Assembly (NCBI GenBank): GCA_035653615.1
Contig: DASRBN010000022.1
Coordinates: 62,001 to 126,000 of the forward strand
Reading direction: 5' to 3'
DNA length: 64,000 bases
Source: Ktedonobacteraceae bacterium
Lineage (GTDB): Bacteria > Chloroflexota > Ktedonobacteria > Ktedonobacterales > Ktedonobacteraceae
Shown here piece by piece: positions 17,801-26,818 of this stretch; the first letter of the stretch is position 1; each line of letters opens with the position of its first letter. The translations under genes were made by a program, and so were the position numbers. Below the pieces are notes generated by a model. That model searched no databases and was not told where the DNA came from. It saw only the letters and a program-made list of their open reading frames with translations.

Positions 17801-19363
17801 ATGAGCAAGATCAAGATGCGCTGCACCACCTGCGGCAAGTGGTTTCAGTCGGCTAATGCTAAAGAAGTAACTTGCCCAGACTGTTTGCAGAAGGCCCGAA
17901 AAGAAAAATTGGCGGCAAAGTCAACTCCACCCGCCACAAGCAGAATCGCAGACCAGGGTGTTCCTGGTGCAACAGGTACTACACGACCAACGCCACCACC
18001 TAAACCAAAACCGGCCCCCGGTGAAACAAGCCGTTGGTTCGATTCCGTCGAAGATATCAAAGTAGGCGAACCGGATTCGCCACAACGTCCCAGGTTGCCT
18101 TTCTCCCCTGCTCCTCGCGATAATCGCGGTGGATCAGAACGTATGGGTAATCGCGGGCCGGGCGGTTATCGAGAAGACCGCGGCCCAGGAGGCTACCGGG
18201 ATGATCGTATACCGGGTGGCTACCGTGAAGATCGCGGGCCAGGAGGGTATCGAGAAGATCGGGGATTAGGAGGGTATCGCGAGGGGGGTAATCGCGGGCC
18301 AGGAGGGTATCGAGAAGATCGCGGGCCAGGAGGGTATCGAGATGACCGCGGCAATCGTGGGCCGGGTGGTTACCGCGAGGATCGCGGGCCGGGAGGCTAT
18401 CGAGTTGGCGGTTCCGGTATAGGAGGCACTATTGGGCAGCGACCTCGCCAGCCTCTGGAAGGTGGCTATGGGCGCGGGCCACGACCAAAACCGCCGGGTG
18501 AGCCTCGCCGCGACCGCTTCCCAGGTGGCAATCGGGGCGGGCGGCCAGAACAAAAAGTCAAGAAGCCGAGGCCTGCCGCGCCACCTAAGCCAAAACGTGA
18601 GAAGATTCCGCCACCGAAACCTTTTGTACCAACCGAAGAGCAGGTCAAACAGGTTGAGGAACGCTACCTGGAGCTGGCAACGCCGACCGAGTTTGACGGT
18701 ATTCGCACGCAGATCTCGAAAGAGCTGGGTATACCCAAGAAAGCCGTCAAGAAGATCGTCAAAGAACTGCGCGACCGGCAAGGTATTCCAAGCTGGTGGG
18801 AAATGCAGACCTACAAGGGCGATAGCGAAGAACTGGCGAAGATCAAGGCCGCCTACGAACCGTACCTGCCTCTTCCACCTGTCGGAGTGCATAAGACGAT
18901 TGCCGATGAGCTTGGTCTTAAGCCGAGTACGGTCTACCAGGCAATCAAAGCGATACGCCTGGAAATGAACCTGCCGCAGTATAATGATCCCGCGCTGCAT
19001 GGCCTCGAACTCCAGCCTAAGAAAAAGAAGGCCGCTGCGGATAGCTCTGCAACAGGAGAAGAGGATAAGACCGAACAGGCGACATCGACAACGGAGTCCG
19101 CTTCACCCACCGAGGGTGCCGAAGGTGTTCCTGTGGCTGCTGATTCGAATGATGGAAAGGCAATCGTAGATACTGAGATGGTCAGAGGGACGGATGAAGC
19201 AGCAACAACTTCCGATGTTGTAGCGGATACTTCGAGTATGGTGCAAACTGCTGATACCAGCGCGAATAGCCCATCAGAAGCGGAGCATACGCCAGGCGCA
19301 CCTGAAACTTCAGAAGCGATTGCGGCAACGCCGGTCGACGGGGGGGCAAGCCAGACAGAATAA
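17801..19363 (+). CDS. Zn-ribbon protein with GPGGYREDR repeats and two HTH-like units
   Basis: A 520-residue protein with an unusual layout. Cys8, Cys11, Cys25 and Cys28 form a CxxC-x13-CxxC zinc ribbon. Residues 118-202 are nine near-identical nine-residue units of the type RGPGGYRED, resembling eukaryotic RGG or FUS-like low-complexity tracts, with Pro/Lys-rich stretches before and after. Two related helical units follow (277-334 and 340-397), each containing a short helix-turn-helix core (ISKELGIPKKAVKKIVKEL and IADELGLKPSTVYQAIKAI). The tail is acidic and disordered. Nucleic-acid binding is likely from the HTH units and basic repeats. ATG 17801 is chosen because it opens directly into the zinc ribbon after GGGGAGA; ATG 17765 would add 12 residues. 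The exact role is unknown. Confidence 0.8.
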   Translation: MSKIKMRCTTCGKWFQSANAKEVTCPDCLQKARKEKLAAKSTPPATSRIADQGVPGATGTTRPTPPPKPKPAPGETSRWFDSVEDIKVGEPDSPQRPRLPFSPAPRDNRGGSERMGNRGPGGYREDRGPGGYRDDRIPGGYREDRGPGGYREDRGLGGYREGGNRGPGGYREDRGPGGYRDDRGNRGPGGYREDRGPGGYRVGGSGIGGTIGQRPRQPLEGGYGRGPRPKPPGEPRRDRFPGGNRGGRPEQKVKKPRPAAPPKPKREKIPPPKPFVPTEEQVKQVEERYLELATPTEFDGIRTQISKELGIPKKAVKKIVKELRDRQGIPSWWEMQTYKGDSEELAKIKAAYEPYLPLPPVGVHKTIADELGLKPSTVYQAIKAIRLEMNLPQYNDPALHGLELQPKKKKAAADSSATGEEDKTEQATSTTESASPTEGAEGVPVAADSNDGKAIVDTEMVRGTDEAATTSDVVADTSSMVQTADTSANSPSEAEHTPGAPETSEAIAATPVDGGASQTE

Positions 19364-19400
19364 CGCGCTGTTGACGTTCATCTGATCGAAGACATGCAAT

Positions 19401-19428
19401 GGCACCCCTCGTGGGTGCCAGCCCTTTT
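19401..19428 (+). terminator. Intrinsic terminator after the Zn-ribbon/HTH gene
   Basis: GGCACCC (19401-19407) pairs with GGGTGCC (19413-19419) around a five-base loop, followed by AGCCC and TTTT. This separates the Zn-ribbon/HTH gene from the HIT-led operon that starts at 19468. Confidence 0.65.
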
Positions 19429-19467
19429 ATCGGATGAAGCATTGTAGCACGATAGCAAGGGGAACCT

Positions 19468-19815
19468 ATGGAGGAAAACTGCCTGTTCTGCAAAATTGCA
19501 GCCGGTCAGATACCGGGTAAAATCGTCTACCAGGACAACGATGTTGTAGCGTTTGAGGACATTAACCCGCAGGCTCCGCATCACATCCTGATCATTTCTC
19601 GTCGTCATATCCCGTCAATGGCCGATTTGACGCTCGATGATGGGCCTGTACTTGCCTATATCTTTACTACCGCGGCAAAGCTGGCTCGCGAGATGGGATT
19701 TGAGAAAAGTGGCTACCGCATGGTAACGAATGTAGGGCCTGATGCCGGGCAAAGTGTCTTTCATTTGCATTTTCACCTGCTTGGGGGTCGCAAATTTGGC
19801 TGGCCTCCAGGATAA
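19468..19815 (+). CDS. HIT-family nucleotide-binding hydrolase
   Basis: A 115-residue HIT protein. The histidine triad HLHFHLL (His99, His101, His103) is intact, and the N-terminal CLFCKIAAGQIP segment is typical of the HINT/PKCI branch. Such proteins hydrolyse purine nucleoside phosphoramidates and other adenylated compounds in the cytoplasm. The length is standard. The ATG follows AAGGGGAACC. It is the first gene of a run that continues with three glycosyltransferases, the next starting 12 bases after its stop; the link to glycan synthesis is probably just co-transcription. Confidence 0.92.
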   Translation: MEENCLFCKIAAGQIPGKIVYQDNDVVAFEDINPQAPHHILIISRRHIPSMADLTLDDGPVLAYIFTTAAKLAREMGFEKSGYRMVTNVGPDAGQSVFHLHFHLLGGRKFGWPPG

Positions 19816-19827
19816 TGATCTTTTCTT

Positions 19828-21003
19828 ATGCGTATTGCTATTGACTATACGGCGGCGGTCCGGCAAGGAGCCGGCGTCGGAAATTATGTACGCAGCCTGG
19901 TCGATGCCATGCTCGCGCAGGATACCACGAACCAGTATATCCTGCTGACAAGTGGACGCCCCACAAAGGAGCGTCCTTTTCCTGTTGCGCAGAATGTGCG
20001 AGGGCGCAGCGTCTTTATCCCCGACCGCTATCTGAACATCCTCTGGTATCGCTGGCGTCTGCCGCTTTACGCCACGTTTTTCACCGGGCAGGTAGATATC
20101 TACCATGGGCCCGACTTTGTGTTGCCCCCGCTCAACGGCAAATTGCGCAAGGTCGTAACCGTCCACGACCTGGCCTTTTTAGAACATCCAGAGTATGCCG
20201 TCCCTGAGCTTGCAGTCTATCTGACGAAAGTTGTACCGGAAGCAATCAGCGCCGCCGATGCAGTGGCCGCCGTCTCGCAAGCAACGAAGCAGGCGCTTAT
20301 CGAACACTTCAAGACGCCGGCGGAAAAGATTACCGTCATCCCTAACGGCATCCGGCCAACGTTCCGGCGCATTACCGACCCGCTACTGCTGGGAGCAACG
20401 CGCAATAAATATGAACTGAAACATCCATTAATACTGGGTGTTGGCACGTTGGAGCCGCGCAAAAATCATCTTGGATTGATTAAGGCTTTCTACCAGGCAC
20501 AGGCCAGTGGTGGAAGCGGAAAGGGTAAGAAGCAGCAGCAGCGACCGGCAATGCTGGCTCTTGCCGGCGGTCCTGGCTGGCTCTATGACGAGACGCGGCA
20601 ACTGGTGGCCGACTTGAAACTTGAGAAGAAGGTTCGTTTTCTAGGGCGTGTGAGCGAGCTTGAATTGATTACGTTGTATAGCCTGACTGACGTGTTCGCT
20701 TTCCCGTCCTTTTTTGAGGGCTTTGGCGTGCCGCCTCTGGAAGCTATGGCCTGTGGCGCTCCCGTCATCACCTCGAATACATCTTCTTTGCCGGAGGTGG
20801 TGGGCGACGCGGCGTTGCTGGTCGATCCACACGATACGAACGAACTGGCAAGGGCCATTACCCGCCTCATCGAGGATGAACAATTGCGCGAGGAGCTGCG
20901 CCAGAAAGGTTACGAGCAAGTCAAACAGTTTACCTGGCCCAACTCGGCCCGCAAAATGCTTTCTTTATATGAATATCTTTATAAAGAGGGGCGAGCCGGA
21001 TGA
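19828..21003 (+). CDS. Glycosyltransferase, GT4 family, first of three
   Basis: A 391-residue GT-B fold enzyme that transfers a sugar from a nucleotide donor. The donor-binding motif EGFGVPPLEAMACGAPVI with the E-x7-E pair is clear, followed by [19 protein letters not shown]. The N-terminal half has VGNYVRSLVDAM, a common acceptor-side glycine loop. It overlaps the next glycosyltransferase by four bases (ATGA), so the two are translationally coupled. The sugar and acceptor are unknown; cell-surface polysaccharide is the likely product since the three enzymes are adjacent. Confidence 0.88.
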   Translation: MRIAIDYTAAVRQGAGVGNYVRSLVDAMLAQDTTNQYILLTSGRPTKERPFPVAQNVRGRSVFIPDRYLNILWYRWRLPLYATFFTGQVDIYHGPDFVLPPLNGKLRKVVTVHDLAFLEHPEYAVPELAVYLTKVVPEAISAADAVAAVSQATKQALIEHFKTPAEKITVIPNGIRPTFRRITDPLLLGATRNKYELKHPLILGVGTLEPRKNHLGLIKAFYQAQASGGSGKGKKQQQRPAMLALAGGPGWLYDETRQLVADLKLEKKVRFLGRVSELELITLYSLTDVFAFPSFFEGFGVPPLEAMACGAPVITSNTSSLPEVVGDAALLVDPHDTNELARAITRLIEDEQLREELRQKGYEQVKQFTWPNSARKMLSLYEYLYKEGRAG

Positions 21004-22169
21004 AAATAGGCATCAATAGTCTCTTCTTTCAATTCCCCAACAGTGGCAGCGGGCAATATCTTTCTCATTTGATACATGCTCTGGCCGAGGTTGACGAGGA
21101 AAATGAGTATGTCCTGTTAGGGCCGCGTCCTCTATTATCCCGGCTCGATGATAATATGAGCAGGTTTTCTACTGTGATAAAACCTGTCCCTGGCCTTGCC
21201 TCGCGCAATGAAAACGTAGAAAAGCTAATCTGGGAACAATATACAGGCCCCGCTGCCGCGTGTAAGGCCGGCGTGGATATCTTTCACGTGCCTTATTTCG
21301 CGCCGCCCTACTTTCCGCGCACTCCCACCGTCGTCACGATTCATGATGTGATTCCCATGCGCCTGCCACTCTATCGTGCCGGTGCCAGTGTCAACGCGTA
21401 TATGAAACTGGTGGCCCGCGCCGCGCATAGGGCTACATTGGTGATCGCCGTTTCCCAGCATGCCAGGCAGGATATAATAGATGCCCTGCATCTTCCTGCC
21501 GAGCGTATTCGCGTGATTTATGAGGCGGCGGGAGAAGAGTATCAACCTGTTACCAATGAGGCAAAACTGGCGGAGGTGCGCAAACGCTATGGCGTGGGTT
21601 CGCGCTATATCTTTTATCTCGGCGGGCTAGATGCACGTAAAAATGTGCCACAGTTGGTGCGCGCCTTCGCTCATGTGTATGGGCGGCTGGGCGACCCCAA
21701 TTTGCAACTGTTGATTGCCGGCAACCCGGATAAGCAAAGTGGGCCGCTCTTCCCCGATCCACGCCCCGTCGCGGCGAACCTGGGTATGACGGGCCAGGTC
21801 ATTTATCGCTTCATCGAGGAGGAGGATAAGGCCGCTGTCTATAGCGCTGCGAGCGTGTTTGTGTTTCCCTCGCTTTACGAGGGTTTCGGGCTGGACCCCC
21901 TGGAGGCAATGAGCTGCGGCGCCCCGGTGATCTGCTCCAATCGTACATCATTGCCGGAAGTCGTTGGAGATGCCGCGATTACCCTTGATCCCAATGATAC
22001 AGATGCGCTGGTCGAGGCCATGTACAATGTACTGACGAACGATGCGCTCGCGACTGATTTGCGAGCGCGTTCGCTACAGCGTGCCGCGCTATTCAGCTGG
22101 CGCAAGACGGCGGCAGAGACCGTCGCCGTTTACAAAGAGGCGTATCTACGAAGCAAAAAGAAGAGATAA
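21000..22169 (+). CDS. Glycosyltransferase, GT4 family, second of three
   Basis: A 389-residue GT-B enzyme related to its upstream neighbour. It shares [37 protein letters not shown] near the C-terminus and the N-terminal [14 protein letters not shown] loop. Its start overlaps the previous stop (ATGA), and the third enzyme begins one base after its own stop. The similarity of the first two suggests an old duplication with a change of acceptor. No membrane segment is present, so it should work at the inner face of the membrane. Confidence 0.88.
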   Translation: MKIGINSLFFQFPNSGSGQYLSHLIHALAEVDEENEYVLLGPRPLLSRLDDNMSRFSTVIKPVPGLASRNENVEKLIWEQYTGPAAACKAGVDIFHVPYFAPPYFPRTPTVVTIHDVIPMRLPLYRAGASVNAYMKLVARAAHRATLVIAVSQHARQDIIDALHLPAERIRVIYEAAGEEYQPVTNEAKLAEVRKRYGVGSRYIFYLGGLDARKNVPQLVRAFAHVYGRLGDPNLQLLIAGNPDKQSGPLFPDPRPVAANLGMTGQVIYRFIEEEDKAAVYSAASVFVFPSLYEGFGLDPLEAMSCGAPVICSNRTSLPEVVGDAAITLDPNDTDALVEAMYNVLTNDALATDLRARSLQRAALFSWRKTAAETVAVYKEAYLRSKKKR

Positions 22170-22170
22170 A

Positions 22171-23346
22171 ATGCGAGTTTTGATGATTTCAAAGGCGCTG
22201 GTCGCGGGTACTTCCCAGCGCAAGCTTGAAGAATTGGCGAAATGCCCTGATGTTGAACTGACCCTGGTAACACCGGAATACTGGAATCGCGATGATGGCA
22301 GCAAGCAGGTACTCGAACGTCTCTACACGAGCGGCTACCGCATGATCGTCACGCCCATGAGGCTAAACGGCAGCTTTCACCTGCATTACTATCCGCACCT
22401 TCACCAGATCATGCGCGAGGTGCGGCCCGAGATCGTGCATATCGACGAGGAGCCGTATAATTTTGCTACGTTCCATGCGATGTACCTGTCGCAGCAGCAA
22501 AAGGCGCGCGCCTTATTTTTCACCTGGCAGAATCTTTTGCGTAACTATCCGCCGCCGTTTCGCCAGATGGAGCTGTACAATTATCGTCACGCAGCTGCCG
22601 CGCTGGCAGGAAATCGCGATGCCGCGGATGTTTTGAGGCGCAAGGGCTACAGCGGCCCTATTCATATTATCCCGCAATTCGGTTTCGATACGGAAATCTA
22701 CAAACGCCGCGAACCTCGCGTGCCTCGCAAAGCCGGTGAGCCGTTCACATTCGGCTTTCTTGGTCGTCTCGTCGAGGACAAGGGGTTGCCGCTGATGGTG
22801 GAGGCCCTGGCCGGCCTGCCAGAGTATTGCCGCGTGGTCTTTATCGGAAACGGGCCGATGAAATCTGTGCTGGAGCAGGAAGCAGCACGCCTGGGAGTCA
22901 GCGAACGGGTCACGTTCAAAGAAGGGATTCCTACTTTTCAGGTTCCAGACGTATTACAAAGAATGGATGCGCTCGTCTTGCCTTCCCTGACACGTCCAAA
23001 CTGGAAAGAGCAGTTTGGACGCATACTGGCCGAGGCGATGGCTTGCGAAACGCCGGTGATTGGTTCTGATAGCGGCGAAATTCCCTATGTGATAGGTGAT
23101 GCCGGACTGGTTTTCCACGAAGGCGACGCCCAGGAATTGATTGCCTGCATACGCCGTTTGCTGGATGACCCGGAACTATACGCAACGCTGGCAAAAAAGG
23201 GCAGACAGCGTGTGCTGGAGAACTATACCCAGGAACAAATTGCGCGGCAAACATATGAGGTGTATAGGGAGATGTTGGAAAACGGTCCTACAGTAAAACA
23301 AGAGAGGAAGCAGGATGATGGACGAAAATCAGAAGCATTCAAATAA
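22171..23346 (+). CDS. Glycosyltransferase, GT4 family, third of three
   Basis: A 391-residue GT-B enzyme of a different subgroup from the preceding two. It begins with MRVLMISKALVAG and carries QFGRILAEAMACETPVIGSDSGEIPYVIGDAGLVF as the donor site. The N-terminal domain contains EIVHIDEEPYNFATFHAMYLS. ATG at 22171 follows AGAAGAGA and directly continues the operon; an in-frame ATG at 22042 lies inside the previous gene and is less likely. The stop lies 32 bases inside the S9 peptidase gene. Confidence 0.86.
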   Translation: MRVLMISKALVAGTSQRKLEELAKCPDVELTLVTPEYWNRDDGSKQVLERLYTSGYRMIVTPMRLNGSFHLHYYPHLHQIMREVRPEIVHIDEEPYNFATFHAMYLSQQQKARALFFTWQNLLRNYPPPFRQMELYNYRHAAAALAGNRDAADVLRRKGYSGPIHIIPQFGFDTEIYKRREPRVPRKAGEPFTFGFLGRLVEDKGLPLMVEALAGLPEYCRVVFIGNGPMKSVLEQEAARLGVSERVTFKEGIPTFQVPDVLQRMDALVLPSLTRPNWKEQFGRILAEAMACETPVIGSDSGEIPYVIGDAGLVFHEGDAQELIACIRRLLDDPELYATLAKKGRQRVLENYTQEQIARQTYEVYREMLENGPTVKQERKQDDGRKSEAFK

Positions 23347-25183
23347 TCCATTGAATGAACTGATTCCCCGAAAAATTCTCTTCGGCAACCCGGACAAGGC
23401 CAGTCCGCAGATTTCGCCGGATGGCACCAGGATGGCCTATCTTGCGCCAGTGAACGATGTGCTGAATGTATGGGTTGGTACGATTGGCAGGGATGATTAC
23501 GCGCCGGTGACGCGAGATGAGGAGCGAGGTATCCGATTTTATGCCTGGGCTGCCGATAATCAGCATATTTTGTATATACAGGATGTAGCGGGCAACGAGA
23601 ACTGGCGGCTCTACGCGACAAATCTCGCCAGTGGGGAAACTCGTGACCTGACCCCGTTCGAAAATGTGCAGGCACGAGTTATCGAGCGCAATAAGCATTT
23701 CCCCAATGAATTGCTGCTCGGCCTGAATAAGGATAATCCACAGGTACATGATGTGTATCACCTTGATCTGCCTACCGGCCAGTTGAGACTGGTTGCTAAA
23801 AATCCAGGCAATATTATTGGTTGGGGAGCCGATGCCAACTTCAAGGTGCGTGTAGCAGTCACCGCGACGGCGGATGGAGGGCGCGGGTTGCTGTATCGCG
23901 AGGATGAGCAGGCAGAATGGCGGGAATTGCTCGTATGGGAAGGCGATGATAGTGAGAATAGTTACCCGGTCAATTTTTCGCTGGATGGCCAATCGCTGTA
24001 CCTGGTCGATTCAAGAAATGCCAACGCCAGCCGCCTGGTGAAAATGGATATCGCGTCCGGGGCGATCACCGTGATCGCGGAAGACCCGCATTATGATGTG
24101 GGTGATGTCATGATACACCCCGATACATACGAGATTCAGGCGGTCGCCTTTAACAAGGACCGCGTGGAATGGACGGTTTTAGATGAATCGATTCGGGTCG
24201 ATTTTGATACAATTCGGGAGATTCATCCCGGTGATTTCGCGATAAGCAGCCGCGATGATGCTGATGCCAGCTGGGTAGTGCGATTCACCGTCGATGATGG
24301 GCCGGTAGCCAATTACGCCTATGAGCGCAAGAGCCAGTCTGCCACTTTCCTCTTCGATAACCAGCCCGCGTTAAACAACTATACGCTGGCAAAAATGCGC
24401 CCCATTACTTTCACTGCCAGAGATGGTTTAACCATCCATGGCTACCTGACGTTGCCGCCCTGGGTGGATAGAGGTCCCTTGCCAATGGTGGTCGATGTTC
24501 ATGGAGGGCCCTGGGTGCGCGATAGTTGGGGCTATAACCCGGAAGCACAATGGTTTGCCAATCGTGGCTATGCCTGCTTACAGGTGAATTATCGTGGCTC
24601 GACGGGCTATGGAAAGGATTTCTTGAATGCAGGCAATCGCGAGTGGGGAGGAAAGATGCACGATGACCTGGTGGATGGTGTGCATTGGGCGATTGAGCAA
24701 GGGATCGCGGACGCCAAAAAAGTGGCGATTTATGGCGGCTCGTATGGTGGCTATGCAGCCCTGGTAGGAGCAACATTTACACCCGATGTTTTCTGCTGCG
24801 CTGTTGACATCGTGGGACCCAGCAATCTGATCACGCTCATCAAGACTATTCCACCCTACTGGACACCGCTGCTGGTGGTGTTTTATAAGCGTGTCGGTAA
24901 CCCGGATACTGAGGAGGAGTTCCTGAAATCGCGCTCTCCATTGTTCAAGGTCGATCAAATCAAAATACCGATTTTAATTGCTCAAGGTGCCAATGATCCT
25001 CGCGTGAAACAGAGCGAGTCGGAGCAGATTGTCGAGGCCATGAAAAGCAAAGGCATCGAGTACGAATATATGCTCTTCCCAGATGAGGGACACGGTTTTG
25101 CCAGGCCGGAGAATCGCCTGAAATTTTACGCGGCAGCTGAGAAATTCCTGGCAAAGCACCTGGGTGGGCGTTACGAAGAGTGA
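23315..25183 (+). CDS. S9 family prolyl oligopeptidase / acylaminoacyl peptidase
   Basis: A 622-residue serine peptidase. An N-terminal beta-propeller (about 15-360, with TolB/DPP-like [13 protein letters not shown] and [15 protein letters not shown] blades) precedes an alpha/beta hydrolase domain. The triad is Ser476 (YGGSYGGYA), Asp561 (GANDPRV) and His593 (DEGHGF). It should cleave short peptides in the cytoplasm, since no signal peptide is seen. It overlaps the third glycosyltransferase by 32 bases, and an AGAGGAAG ribosome site lies within that gene, so it is the last member of the operon. Substrate preference cannot be read. Confidence 0.9.
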   Translation: MMDENQKHSNNPLNELIPRKILFGNPDKASPQISPDGTRMAYLAPVNDVLNVWVGTIGRDDYAPVTRDEERGIRFYAWAADNQHILYIQDVAGNENWRLYATNLASGETRDLTPFENVQARVIERNKHFPNELLLGLNKDNPQVHDVYHLDLPTGQLRLVAKNPGNIIGWGADANFKVRVAVTATADGGRGLLYREDEQAEWRELLVWEGDDSENSYPVNFSLDGQSLYLVDSRNANASRLVKMDIASGAITVIAEDPHYDVGDVMIHPDTYEIQAVAFNKDRVEWTVLDESIRVDFDTIREIHPGDFAISSRDDADASWVVRFTVDDGPVANYAYERKSQSATFLFDNQPALNNYTLAKMRPITFTARDGLTIHGYLTLPPWVDRGPLPMVVDVHGGPWVRDSWGYNPEAQWFANRGYACLQVNYRGSTGYGKDFLNAGNREWGGKMHDDLVDGVHWAIEQGIADAKKVAIYGGSYGGYAALVGATFTPDVFCCAVDIVGPSNLITLIKTIPPYWTPLLVVFYKRVGNPDTEEEFLKSRSPLFKVDQIKIPILIAQGANDPRVKQSESEQIVEAMKSKGIEYEYMLFPDEGHGFARPENRLKFYAAAEKFLAKHLGGRYEE

Positions 25184-25307
25184 TAAAAGAGGATGAGTTT
25201 TAGGAATCTCTACCCATTCCAGGGAACTTTTACCTGCTGCTCCGTTGCTAGAACATGGTGGGCTAATATGATTTTTCTCAACCCGGAAGTAGTAGCCCTG
25301 ATACCCA

Positions 25308-25336
25308 ATGACATTCTCTGCTGAATGATGTATAAT
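25308..25336 (+). promoter_or_regulatory. Sigma-70-type promoter for the kinase/FHA operon
   Basis: ATGACA (25308-25313), a 17-base spacer, then a perfect TATAAT (25331-25336). The expected start of transcription is near 25343, 40 bases before the kinase ATG. The rest of the 199-base gap after the peptidase has no other obvious feature. Confidence 0.7.
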
Positions 25337-25382
25337 AGCCGCGAAGAGATGGCTTGCCTTTCAGTCAGGAGGAGTGAGTTGC

Positions 25383-26711
25383 ATGAGCGGTGACATGATT
25401 GGTCGTGTCATCAAGGGGCGCTACAAACTCATTGATGAGCTGGCACGTGGCAGTTTTGCTACTGTCTATATCGCGCGCGATATCAAGAGCAATCGCATCT
25501 ATGCCGTCAAGGTCATGCATCTTGAATTCTCGGACGATGGTGAGTTGCTGGCACGTTTCCAACGCGAGGCGCATATTCTTTTGCATCTCAGCGACCCCCA
25601 TATCGTGCAAATTTTTGACTATGGGGACGAGAGCGATATGCATTATATCGTGATGGACTACATCGACGGTCAGAACTTGAAATATCAGACACTGACATCC
25701 GGGCCGATGGACCCGTTGCGAGCCTTGAATTACGCGCGGCAGATAGCGGAGGGGCTAGATACCGCTTATAAGCATGGCGTGGTGCATCGAGATATTAAAC
25801 CGCAGAATATTGTGATCAACAGCAGGGATGTCGTCAAGATTACCGATTTTGGCCTATCGCGCAGCCGTGAGACGGTGACGCTGACGCAGTCCAATGTGTT
25901 TATGGGAACGGCTTACTATATTCCGCCGGAACAGGCGGAAAGTGGGCGTTCGGCAGATACGCGTTCTGACCTGTATTCTGTAGCTGCTGTGCTATTTGAG
26001 ATGCTGACCGGTCGCCCTCCATTCGAGGGAGAAACAGCGGTAGACATTGTAGTGAAGCACATGAACGAAAAAGTGCCATCGATTTGTCGCCTGCGTCCCG
26101 ACCTGCCGGTTGAGATGGACCAGTTCATGCAGAAGGCCATGGCGAAATCGCCGGCGGATCGTTATAGCACGCCGCAAGAGTTCATCTCGGCGCTCGAGCA
26201 ATTACAACAGCAGATACAAGCTATGCAGCCGACAGACCGGCAAGAGGCATTGGAGCGGCATCAGGGAGGAGAAGGCAAATTCGAACAACAAAAACCGCAA
26301 GTCAGAGTAGGTGCGCAAGGTACATCAGGGGAACCAGGGAGACGAGCCGGAGGGAATGAACCAAAAACAGATGGGAAACAGGCAAAATCGACGGAACCTC
26401 CTGCAAAAAAGGCGTACCTGCTCGTTCTGGCAAGTGGGCAGACCATTGCCTTAAATGGGGAGTTGATGGTGGTTGGTCGCCAGGACCCGGTACTGGGTAT
26501 CTTTCCAGAGATAAATCTCGCGGATAAGACGGTGGGCAGGCGTCATGCCTACTTGCGCAACCAGCAGGGGCACTATACCGTAGAAGACCTTAATGCCTTA
26601 AATAAAACGCGCTTAAATGGAGTAGTGTTAACGCCACATGAGGAGCGTGCGCTTAAAGATGGTGATATACTGCGATTCGGGAGTGTAGAAGTCCGTTTTG
26701 AATTACGATAG
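25383..26711 (+). CDS. Ser/Thr protein kinase with C-terminal FHA domain
   Basis: A 442-residue soluble kinase. The kinase domain (residues 12-280) is complete: Lys in YAVKVMH, H135-R-D137 in HRDIKPQN, and DFGLS. A basic, disordered linker (about 280-345) leads to an FHA domain (about 348-442) with GRQDP, RRHAYL and the N-x-T-R-L-N-G turn. Kinase and phosphothreonine-reader in one chain suggests autophosphorylation or docking of phosphorylated partners. The ATG at 25383 is preferred over GTG 25374, because AGGAGG ends at 25373 and leaves nine bases to the ATG. It heads a three-gene run with an FHA membrane protein and a second kinase. Confidence 0.9.
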   Translation: MSGDMIGRVIKGRYKLIDELARGSFATVYIARDIKSNRIYAVKVMHLEFSDDGELLARFQREAHILLHLSDPHIVQIFDYGDESDMHYIVMDYIDGQNLKYQTLTSGPMDPLRALNYARQIAEGLDTAYKHGVVHRDIKPQNIVINSRDVVKITDFGLSRSRETVTLTQSNVFMGTAYYIPPEQAESGRSADTRSDLYSVAAVLFEMLTGRPPFEGETAVDIVVKHMNEKVPSICRLRPDLPVEMDQFMQKAMAKSPADRYSTPQEFISALEQLQQQIQAMQPTDRQEALERHQGGEGKFEQQKPQVRVGAQGTSGEPGRRAGGNEPKTDGKQAKSTEPPAKKAYLLVLASGQTIALNGELMVVGRQDPVLGIFPEINLADKTVGRRHAYLRNQQGHYTVEDLNALNKTRLNGVVLTPHEERALKDGDILRFGSVEVRFELR

Positions 26712-26717
26712 ATTACC

Positions 26718-26799
26718 AATTGTAGGGGTGCGATCTTTCGCGCCCATAGTATAAATATCAGTCGGGCGCAATGAACCAAAGCCTTGCGCTCCTACAATT
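26718..26799. repeat. Dispersed palindrome, TGTAGGGG family
   Basis: Arms AATTGTAGGGGTGCGA (26718-26733) and TTGCGCTCCTACAATT (26784-26799) are inverted copies with a few mismatches, enclosing CGCGCCC and GGGCGC half-sites. Similar elements with a TGTAGGG or CCCTACA arm are found at 39338-39417, 41925-42012 and 55754-55817. It fills the gap between the kinase-FHA gene and the FHA membrane gene, ending just before the latter's ribosome site. Confidence 0.7.
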
Positions 26800-26818
26800 C
26801 TCTAAAGAGGTGAACGAT

